The notes below the pieces were generated by a model that worked only from the letters and a program-made list of their open reading frames with translations, had not been told where the DNA came from and searched no databases. The position numbers were made by a program, and so were the translations under genes. From positions 1 through 5,694 of the forward strand of contig JAKFVJ010000219.1 in assembly GCA_021732245.1 (NCBI GenBank): DNA of 5,694 nucleotides, read 5' to 3'. The DNA is from Candidatus Obscuribacterales bacterium. Lineage in GTDB: Bacteria; Cyanobacteriota; Vampirovibrionia; Obscuribacterales; Obscuribacteraceae. Positions within the stretch are counted from its first letter, which is position 1; each line of letters starts with the position of its first letter. This document shows positions 1 through 5,694 of the stretch, one piece after another.

Positions 1-3000
1 ACTCAATGGGCAGATGCTGCTTCCAAGGCTGCAGAATCTTGTAAAGATTGGCACGCATAATGTTATTCATTTTCGAATCCAGTATGCGCAACTCTTTGGT
101 CGCTGTTACTTCACCAAGCTTGATACAGAAAACATCAGTGACGTTTTGCCATTGCTTTTCCCACGCGGACTCATTTTCTTTTGCGATTGACACAAGCATC
201 CTGCCTGGGCCTTCCGCAAACAAAGCCAAATCCATACGACTCAATTCTTGTCCTTTGCTGGAACCAGAGAATGCAGCTTCTTGAATGGCGTATCCGGATA
301 CTGTCGCACCACAATTGCCACCAATTATTGATTCGGCTAAAGCCACAGCTAAGCCACCGTCGGATATATCGTGGCAACTGCGTATCATCGACTGCATAAT
401 CATCTTATGAAGTACGCGATACATACCGGCAGCGGTCTCAGGTCTAAACTCAGCCTTGATACTCGAGTGAATTCCCTGCAGTTGTACATAGAGGCTGCCA
501 GGGATGCCCAATCCGCCACAGCCTAAAAGATAAATCGTATCGCCTGCTTCTTTGAAATGCATTGTCACGGCTTTCTCGGCATCAGGCATAATAGCCATTG
601 CCGAAACAAGCAAAGTCGGCGGTATTGATAGCCGTATAACGCCATCATCAAAGTCGTTTTTCATGCTGTCTTTGCCGGAGATAAGCGGTGCCCGATAGGC
701 AATGGCCGCCTCGTAAAGTCCAACACAGGTATCAACAAGCTGCGCGAGTTTGGCTTTGCCTTCTTTGTTCTTGTCCGAAACAACAGGATCGGGCCAACAG
801 AAATTATCAAGAATATAAATCTGTTCCGGATCTGCACCGACGGCAATAGCATTACGAACCGCTTCGTCGACCGCCGATACGGCCATCAAGTGCGCATCCA
901 CTTCGCTTAATTGCGGGCAAAGTCCATTGGAGATAACAAGTCCCAAATTGTCGCCATACACCGGTTTTATAACTGCGCCATCACAAGGTGCTTGCTGTTG
1001 AGGCCCCATCAAAGGCTTAACAACACTACCGCCTTGCACTTCGTGATCGTATTGCCTGATTATTTCTTCTCTACTGCTGATATTCGGATGTGCCAATAAA
1101 TTCTGTAGTACGAGGGCTAAATCTGTCGGTTCTGCGCCTAAGGACTCGCTGATTTTTGTAGTTGTTTTCTCGGCTACCAATTCTAGTTTTGGGCAGCCGT
1201 CGTGAAGAAATTCGAGATTCAGACAAGCTACCGGCTTGCCTTTTCTTCTAATTACAAAATAGCCGTTTTTATCGAACGTGCCGATGTTCGTCACTTCTAC
1301 ATGATGCTTATCAGCCAACTTTCTCAACGCATCAAAATCACGAGTTGAAATTGTCATTCTTTCTTGCGATTCCGAAACAACTATTTCCCAATCAGCAAGT
1401 CCTGGATATTTGAGTGGAACATTATCCAGATCAATTGTCGCGCCACCGGTAATACGGGCCATTTCACCTACTGATGAAGAAAGTCCGCCAGCGCCGTTGT
1501 CTGTAATACCGGTTATAAGTCCGGCATCACGCGCGTCTAAAACGAAGTCCAACAGTCGCTTTTGAGTAAACGGGTCTCCTATCTGTACCGCTGACATTGG
1601 TGAATCTTCGTGAAGGGCTTCTGATGAGAAGGTCGCGCCATGAATGCCGTCTTTGCCGACTCTACCACCAGCCACAACAATTACATCGCCTACTTGTGTA
1701 TGTTTTTCATACGCGACTTTGCCGGCTACGTTCAACGGCATAATGCCTACCGTACCGCAAAAAACCAGAGGCTTGGCTCTGTATCCTGGATGGAAGTAGA
1801 CTGCGCCATTTACTGTTGGGATGCCACTCTTGTTGCCGCCATCTTCAACGCCTTTCCGAACGCCTTTGATGATTGTTTCCGCCGGCAACATGGTTGGTCT
1901 GTCGGCTAATTCTTTTGATGGATACGCAAAACAAAAGATATCAGTATTGGCAATCGGTTTAGCACCAAGTCCTGTTCCAAGAATATCTCTGTTAACACCG
2001 AGAATTCCTGTGAGCGCTCCACCATAAGGCTCAAGCGCAGAAGGTGAGTTGTGTGTTTCAACCTTGAAACAAACGGCTGTCTTTTCATTAAAGCGAACCA
2101 CGCCGGCATTGTCTTCGAAAACAGACAATAGACGTTCGCCAATGGATGGGTGATCTTCGGCCAGCTTTTTGGTCGCGGCTTGTATATAAGTCTTGTACAA
2201 GCTCCTAATTTGTATGGGTTCTTTATCCGCTAACTTGTAGGTGATGTTGGCGCCAAAAATCTTGTGCTTGCAATGTTCCGACCAGGTCTGAGCAATTACT
2301 TCCAATTCAACATCGGTCGGCCACTCAGGCATTCCAAGGGCTTTTCTTTCTTTGCGCACTGCAGCATTTTGAAAATGTCCGGCAATTGCTTTCATCTCAT
2401 CTAAACTGAGAGCTAGAATGCCGTCTTTACTGATACGCATAAGCTCCGCGTCGCTTACATCAAGCGAAACAACTTGAACTTGTTTGGGCTCCGGCAAATT
2501 TACTTTTGGGAAATCGAGGAAATTTGTATCTTTGCCATTTACGTCATGCACTACAAACTTGTCGGTAAGTGGGTGGAAAAACTTATAGCGGCAAAAATTT
2601 GCATCAACCTTGCCTGCATCTTTAGCGAAGAGGAATCCTTGACCCGACGCAACTTGAATATCTTCGACGCTCTTTAACTTCAATGCTTCTTCTACTGTTT
2701 TGCCTAAGTTGTCCGTGACGCCCGGCAAAAACTGTCTTTCAGCAAAATAGACAAAACCCGCACCACGCCAGGTATCCAACCATTTGCTTTTGTCCTGCAC
2801 ATTGTCCGTCCAAACGTCTTCAATCAGTTCCTCAGCCAACACTTCCTTTAGATTTTCCAACAAACCGGCATCTTTGCCGTCAAAACCCGATATCCAATAG
2901 AGAGGGAAGTTGTGTGTCGTGCCGACAAATCCACCCTTGGGTATAACAGCCACACAAACCACAGCGTCTGTATTTCTTGTTTTGCCGTTTAGTTTTTCCT

Positions 3001-3016
3001 GCAAAGAAGTTTCCAT
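1..3016 (-). CDS. purL: FGAM synthetase, synthetase subunit with PurS-like N-terminal region (3' end at window edge)
   Basis: PurL converts FGAR, ATP and glutamine-derived ammonia to FGAM (fourth step). The frame is open for 1005 codons from ATG at 3016. Residues 96-130 resemble PurS (FLPGVTDNLGKTVEEAL, then a short strand). The linker is at about 190-255, with SEHCKHK at 246-252. The first AIR-synthase-like half has KVETHNSPSALEPYGGA at 318-334, GGRVGKDGIHGATFSS at 450-465, DNGAGGLSSSVGEMA at 506-520 and SESQERM at 548-554. The second half has YDHEVQGGSVVKPL at 656-669, DNFCWPDP at 737-744, SGKDSMKND at 780-788 and HDISDGGLAVALAES at 882-896. No glutaminase domain follows; the last visible residues (PWKQHLPIE) resemble the end of a non-fused PurL. 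The length lies between the 740 aa PurL that works with separate PurS and PurQ and the 1295 aa fused enzyme, so a separate PurQ is needed. Position 1 is the first base of a codon (T), possibly the stop. Confidence 0.97.
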   Translation of the reverse strand, partial: METSLQEKLNGKTRNTDAVVCVAVIPKGGFVGTTHNFPLYWISGFDGKDAGLLENLKEVLAEELIEDVWTDNVQDKSKWLDTWRGAGFVYFAERQFLPGVTDNLGKTVEEALKLKSVEDIQVASGQGFLFAKDAGKVDANFCRYKFFHPLTDKFVVHDVNGKDTNFLDFPKVNLPEPKQVQVVSLDVSDAELMRISKDGILALSLDEMKAIAGHFQNAAVRKERKALGMPEWPTDVELEVIAQTWSEHCKHKIFGANITYKLADKEPIQIRSLYKTYIQAATKKLAEDHPSIGERLLSVFEDNAGVVRFNEKTAVCFKVETHNSPSALEPYGGALTGILGVNRDILGTGLGAKPIANTDIFCFAYPSKELADRPTMLPAETIIKGVRKGVEDGGNKSGIPTVNGAVYFHPGYRAKPLVFCGTVGIMPLNVAGKVAYEKHTQVGDVIVVAGGRVGKDGIHGATFSSEALHEDSPMSAVQIGDPFTQKRLLDFVLDARDAGLITGITDNGAGGLSSSVGEMARITGGATIDLDNVPLKYPGLADWEIVVSESQERMTISTRDFDALRKLADKHHVEVTNIGTFDKNGYFVIRRKGKPVACLNLEFLHDGCPKLELVAEKTTTKISESLGAEPTDLALVLQNLLAHPNISSREEIIRQYDHEVQGGSVVKPLMGPQQQAPCDGAVIKPVYGDNLGLVISNGLCPQLSEVDAHLMAVSAVDEAVRNAIAVGADPEQIYILDNFCWPDPVVSDKNKEGKAKLAQLVDTCVGLYEAAIAYRAPLISGKDSMKNDFDDGVIRLSIPPTLLVSAMAIMPDAEKAVTMHFKEAGDTIYLLGCGGLGIPGSLYVQLQGIHSSIKAEFRPETAAGMYRVLHKMIMQSMIRSCHDISDGGLAVALAESIIGGNCGATVSGYAIQEAAFSGSSKGQELSRMDLALFAEGPGRMLVSIAKENESAWEKQWQNVTDVFCIKLGEVTATKELRILDSKMNNIMRANLYKILQPWKQHLPIE

Positions 3017-3018
3017 TA
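3014..3018 (-). other. TAATG stop-start overlap of purN and purL
   Basis: The purN TAA (3018-3016) and the purL ATG (3016-3014) share one A. This is a classic translational coupling junction, and it fixes the purL start. Confidence 0.85.
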
Positions 3019-3636
3019 CTGTTTTATCAACTCCTCATTGGGCAAAAGACGAATGCCATTCTTGGCAATAGACTGCAATACTTTCGGGTAAAGCTTATGT
3101 TCCACAGCCAACCCACGTGCTTTGAATGACTCCAACGTGTCGCTTTCCAGGCGGGAGAAAGTCTCTTGAGCGAGGATGGGGCCGTGATCGACCTTCTCAT
3201 CAGCCAAGTGAACCGTTATGCCCGACACAAGCACGCCATATTTAAAAGCATCTTCGTAAGCATTTGCCCCTGGAAATGCAGGCAACAACGACGGGTGAAT
3301 ATTTATCACCTTGAAATAGCCTTCCTTGTGTTTAAATTGCTGAAGGAAATTGCTTGTGAGTATTCGCATGTAGCCGGCCAGCACAACCAAATCGATGTCA
3401 TAGTTAGCTAATTCAGCAAGCACTCTTTTTTCATGCTCTTCCCGCGACAAACCTTTGTTGTCGACAGCAATTGCATGAACGCCATACTTGCGAGCTGTGA
3501 CTAAAGCCAATGCCTCCGGATTGTTGGACAAGACTATTTCAACTTTCGCATCCAATTCGCCATCCTTTATCGCGCGCAAAATTGACTCCATATTGGAGCC
3601 GCGTCCCGACACAAGTATTGCTAAACGGATGGACAA
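3016..3636 (-). CDS. purN: GAR transformylase, 10-formyltetrahydrofolate-dependent
   Basis: PurN transfers a formyl group from 10-formyltetrahydrofolate to GAR, giving FGAR (third step). At 206 residues it has normal family length (E. coli 212). The phosphate-binding loop SGRGSN is at 10-15, the folate-side segment VLAGYMRIL at 85-93, and the catalytic block INIHPSLLPAFPG at 111-123. Asn112 and His114 correspond to E. coli Asn106 and His108. VDHGPILAQ at 149-157 contains Asp150, corresponding to E. coli Asp144. All three catalytic residues are present. The start is TTG at 3636-3634, chosen because it gives the canonical N-terminus at the expected distance from the loop and sits 8 nt behind a perfect AGGAGG; no nearby ATG competes. 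The first 16 nt overlap the end of purD in another frame. The TAA stop overlaps the purL ATG (TAATG). The formate-dependent PurT is excluded because no ATP-grasp is present. Confidence 0.98.
   Translation of the reverse strand: MSIRLAILVSGRGSNMESILRAIKDGELDAKVEIVLSNNPEALALVTARKYGVHAIAVDNKGLSREEHEKRVLAELANYDIDLVVLAGYMRILTSNFLQQFKHKEGYFKVINIHPSLLPAFPGANAYEDAFKYGVLVSGITVHLADEKVDHGPILAQETFSRLESDTLESFKARGLAVEHKLYPKVLQSIAKNGIRLLPNEELIKQ
3031..3036 (-). promoter_or_regulatory. Probable Shine-Dalgarno site of purL
   Basis: GAGGAG reads on the minus strand within the last codons of purN, 14 nt before the purL ATG at 3016. The spacing is longer than the usual 5-10 nt, so it may act weakly or together with reinitiation at the TAATG junction. 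No in-frame ATG, GTG or TTG lies between it and the chosen ATG. Confidence 0.5.
3621..3636 (-). other. 16-nt coding overlap of purD and purN
   Basis: The last codons and TAG of purD overlap the first five codons of purN in a different frame. Both frames are well supported: the purD C-terminus runs a few residues past the conserved YRRDI motif, and the purN N-terminus leads directly into the SGRGSN loop. This is the longest overlap in the operon. Confidence 0.85.
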
Positions 3637-4901
3637 GCTGATGTCCTCCTGGCGATATCGCGGCGATAAGCCATACCGTTAAACTTTATAGACGGAATCG
3701 CATTGTAAGCAGCGGCAATTGCCTCCGACATAGCGGGAGCCACACCAACAACGTTTAAAACACGTCCACCGTTTGTTACCAACTTACCATCGGCTAATTT
3801 CGTGCCTGCATGAAACACAACAGCATCTTCAATATCTGAGGATATTTCAATGCGCTGCCCCTTGGAAGAGCCTTCCGGGTAGTTGTCTGCAACCAGACAA
3901 ACACAACAACTAGAGTTATTGGACCACTCTAGTTTTACCTTATCCAAACTCTTGTCTGTGCAAGCCCAGAGAGCCTCTAATAGGTCCGATTTCAACAACG
4001 GCAATATCGTCTGTGTTTCCGGATCTCCGAATCTTGTATTGAATTCCAAAACATGTGGTTTGTCACTGATCAAAAGACCAATGAAAAGCACTCCTTTGAA
4101 AACCAGTTTGCCTTCTTTCAGAGCTTTGCGAATTGGGTTTAACACCTGCTCTTCAATAGCCTTTTCGTGGCGCTTGTACAGTTCAACCGGAGCATAAGCA
4201 CCCATACCACCAGTATTTGGTCCCCGGTCGTTTTCAAAACGACGCTTGTGGTCCTGGCTGGCAAGCATCGGCACTAGATTTGTGCCATCACACAATGCTA
4301 AAAGCGACAGCTCGTCACCGGATAACTTTTCTTCAATTACTACTTTGTTGCCTGCATCGCCAAACGCTCTTTGCTTGAATATCTTTTCGGCTGCTTCTTG
4401 AGCTTCCTTCTCATCAGCACAAACAAAAACGCCTTTGCCGGCCGCCAAACCGTCAACCTTTATGACTCTCGCCCAATGGTTTTTGATTACCGCTTCAGTC
4501 TTAGTAAGTGAATCGACAACCTCAAACTTTGCACTCGGGATGCCGACATTTTCCATGAATTCCTTGGCGTAAGCTTTGCTCCATTCAAGGCAAGCTCCTT
4601 GCCTGTCAGGGCCAAAAACACGAATATCATCTGCTTCAAGAACATCAACAATGCCTTGAGATAGGGGTAATTCCGGTCCCACCACAACTAGATCAATAGG
4701 CTCATCCTTGCAGAACTTATTGACCAAATTGAAATCAAGGATGTCGATATCGAGGTTTTTTACTTTGTCAAGACTTGCCGTGCCGCCGTTGCCTGGTGCG
4801 CAATAGATCTCTTTGCACATTGGACTTTGTGCAAGTTTCCAACAGAGGGCATTTTCACGCCCTCCGTTGCCCAGGACTAGTATTTTCACCGGTTTCTTCA
4901 T
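3621..4901 (-). CDS. purD: GAR synthetase (phosphoribosylamine--glycine ligase)
   Basis: PurD is a cytoplasmic ATP-grasp ligase that joins 5-phosphoribosylamine and glycine to give GAR, the second step of the pathway. At 426 residues it has the normal family length (about 420-430). The N-terminal domain begins with VLGNGGRENAL at 9-19, followed by APGNGGTA at 35-42 and GPELPLSQGIVD at 75-86. The ATP-grasp part has KVDGLAAGKGV at 148-158, SQDHKR at 215-220, a D-x-GPNTGGMGAY block at 225-236, and VLEFNTRFGDPETQ at 284-297 with the metal and ATP ligands. The C-terminal domain has HAGT at 364-367, NGGRVL at 377-382 and GMAYRRDI at 409-416. Position 17 is Asn where most homologues have His (GGREHA). 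The ATG start overlaps the purC stop as ATGA. There is only a weak GGTGA before it, which suggests coupled translation. The stop is TAG at 3623-3621, inside purN. Confidence 0.98.
   Translation of the reverse strand: MKKPVKILVLGNGGRENALCWKLAQSPMCKEIYCAPGNGGTASLDKVKNLDIDILDFNLVNKFCKDEPIDLVVVGPELPLSQGIVDVLEADDIRVFGPDRQGACLEWSKAYAKEFMENVGIPSAKFEVVDSLTKTEAVIKNHWARVIKVDGLAAGKGVFVCADEKEAQEAAEKIFKQRAFGDAGNKVVIEEKLSGDELSLLALCDGTNLVPMLASQDHKRRFENDRGPNTGGMGAYAPVELYKRHEKAIEEQVLNPIRKALKEGKLVFKGVLFIGLLISDKPHVLEFNTRFGDPETQTILPLLKSDLLEALWACTDKSLDKVKLEWSNNSSCCVCLVADNYPEGSSKGQRIEISSDIEDAVVFHAGTKLADGKLVTNGGRVLNVVGVAPAMSEAIAAAYNAIPSIKFNGMAYRRDIARRTSACPSV
3645..3650 (-). promoter_or_regulatory. Shine-Dalgarno site of purN
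   Basis: A perfect AGGAGG reads on the minus strand inside the last codons of purD, 8 nt before the TTG at 3636-3634. Strength and spacing are ideal, and this site decides the non-ATG start of purN. It lies upstream of the purD stop, so ribosomes translating purD pass over it. Confidence 0.85.
4898..4901 (-). other. ATGA stop-start overlap of purC and purD
   Basis: The purC TGA (4900-4898) and the purD ATG (4901-4899) share bases as ATGA. The purD Shine-Dalgarno is weak (GGTGA at 4910-4906, only 4 nt from the ATG), so purD expression probably relies on termination-reinitiation after purC. Confidence 0.8.
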
Positions 4902-5694
4902 GAATTCACCATATCCACAAATTCATCGAGTGTTGGCTGGTTGGCAAAAATTTCCTCGCCTACCAGCTGATTGACGATGACACCGTAAAGTTGATCGATC
5001 ATTGCCTTGGCTTGGCTAGGCAATGGCTTGGGTTCTTCCTTCAAATCATTGCGGCAAATTTCTTTCCAGTCGGTGCGCCCCTTCTGTTTGGCTATGGTCT
5101 GCGCTTCTTTAATTGCTTTTTCCCAACTTGATCCACGATAAACCTGACGGATCATCTCTTTAGACAAATGGACGCCCTTGTAGATAAGGCGCAACTCGTC
5201 CGGACCAATGCTGTCCACAAGCAATAAACCATTTTTGTCGACAGCAAATTCAAATTTGCCATCCCAGAGTTCGATGCCTCTTTCAGCAAACAAGACATAG
5301 AGTCCAATTGCCAGATCACGAGCCAGTTCAACCAACTCTTCAAAGCGCTCGGGACTCAGTCCTGAAATAAGCAAAGCCTCTTGTGCCGTCAGTAATCTGT
5401 CTTTGTCTTCCAGCTTTGTGAAAAACTCAACGACAGGCTTATCAAACCAGCTATTTTCCGCAGGTACTCCTTCAAGACCAAGAATTTTTGCGTATGAAGG
5501 ATCTTTTTCCAGGCGTCCTTTAAGCGAACTTCCCGCCGGCATGCCAAAGCGGAAAATTACTTCCAAAGGAACCAGGCGCGGCTTGGCTGGTTCGGATTCA
5601 GCTAAAGGCTCATAGTGATATACGTTTTGATTAGCAAGCACAACCGGCTTTGGCCTTATGACGGAAGCTTCCACGACGGACAAATATGGCAATT
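4898..5694 (-). CDS. purC: SAICAR synthetase (phosphoribosylaminoimidazole-succinocarboxamide synthase), 5' end missing
   Basis: PurC joins L-aspartate to CAIR using ATP to give SAICAR, in the cytoplasm. The visible 264 residues (numbered from the first full codon, TTG at 5692, probably an internal Leu) hold the family core. A PLEVIFRFG stretch with AGSSLK lies at 42-58, matching the usual PLEVVVRNYAAGSLLK. A PVVEFFTK segment at 86-93 is followed by the acidic EDKDR. GIELWDGKFEFA at 139-150 matches the usual G-x-x-L-x-D-x-K-x-E-F block. VDSIGPDELRLI at 159-170 corresponds to the usual LADEISPDxxRLW. The N-terminal nucleotide-binding lobe, which normally starts with a Y-x-G-K-x-K motif some 60-80 residues before PLEV, is absent because the window ends. 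The gene stops with TGA at 4900-4898, inside the ATG of purD. The sequence is divergent from the compact E. coli type (237 aa) and carries a long C-terminal tail. Function is secure; the true start is not visible. Confidence 0.94.
   Translation of the reverse strand, partial: LPYLSVVEASVIRPKPVVLANQNVYHYEPLAESEPAKPRLVPLEVIFRFGMPAGSSLKGRLEKDPSYAKILGLEGVPAENSWFDKPVVEFFTKLEDKDRLLTAQEALLISGLSPERFEELVELARDLAIGLYVLFAERGIELWDGKFEFAVDKNGLLLVDSIGPDELRLIYKGVHLSKEMIRQVYRGSSWEKAIKEAQTIAKQKGRTDWKEICRNDLKEEPKPLPSQAKAMIDQLYGVIVNQLVGEEIFANQPTLDEFVDMVNS

Noticed and set aside
1640..2027. Two overlapping plus-strand frames (89 and 68 codons) opposite purL
   Set aside because: The purL frame on the other strand is continuous and holds all family motifs here, so these are shadows.
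1..3016. Possible frameshift or broken gene in the left half, where no complete minus-strand gene closes
   Set aside because: Translating the minus strand codon by codon from 3016 to 2 gives an unbroken frame of 1005 codons with no stop; the gene simply runs to the window edge.
3166..3411. Plus-strand open frame of 81 codons opposite purN
   Set aside because: It lies entirely antisense to a well-conserved gene, has no ribosome site or recognisable protein, and is a shadow frame.
3896..3907. Cys-rich SCCVC at PurD residues 331-335 as a possible metal site
   Set aside because: It lies on a C-terminal-domain strand where homologues have small hydrophobic residues, with no matching His or Cys ligands visible nearby; more likely neutral substitution.
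3883..4197. Plus-strand open frame of 104 codons opposite purD
   Set aside because: It is the longest antisense frame but lies across conserved ATP-grasp codons with no upstream signals; a shadow frame.
661..4450. Recurrent short word CTTTGCC (GGCAAAG on the coding strand), which could suggest an uptake or other genomic signal sequence
   Set aside because: Most occurrences fall on in-frame Gly-Lys codons (GGC AAA) and their flanks vary; codon preference explains them.

Overview
The window is one uninterrupted stretch of minus-strand coding sequence from a de novo purine biosynthesis operon. Read in the direction of transcription (right to left), the order is purC (5' end outside the window), purD, purN, purL (3' end at or just beyond position 1). 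No intergenic DNA is visible. purC and purD overlap by 4 nt (ATGA), purD and purN by 16 nt, and purN and purL by 1 nt (TAATG). No promoter, terminator, RNA gene, mobile element, repeat array or CRISPR lies inside, and every plus-strand open frame is a shadow of these four genes.

Layout: 5694-4898 is the C-terminal 264 residues of SAICAR synthetase (PurC), in a divergent form. 4901-3621 is a full-length GAR synthetase (PurD, 426 aa). 3636-3016 is a full-length GAR transformylase (PurN, 206 aa) that starts at a TTG codon behind a consensus AGGAGG. 3016-1 is FGAM synthetase (PurL), open for 1005 codons, with an N-terminal region that includes a PurS-like segment and with no glutaminase domain seen.

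Together purD, purN and purL encode three consecutive pathway steps: PRA to GAR, GAR to FGAR, FGAR to FGAM. Their gene order matches the order of the reactions. PurC acts later, joining aspartate to CAIR. Because PurL carries PurS-like sequence but no glutaminase domain, a separate PurQ should exist, plausibly next downstream beyond position 1. purF, purM, purE/K, purB and purH must be encoded elsewhere or outside the window.

The organism is a bacterium with mid-40s % GC, judged by eye. A roughly 1000-residue PurL without its own glutaminase and a divergent PurC argue against an enterobacterium (about 1295 aa fused PurL) and against a Bacillus-type Firmicute (about 740 aa PurL with separate PurS). 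I recall PurL proteins of this size from Geobacter-like delta-proteobacteria and similar lineages, but the sequence alone does not fix the phylum. This is an ordinary housekeeping region. I found no sign of an undescribed system; the points worth a second look are architecture, start-site coupling and a few motif substitutions.
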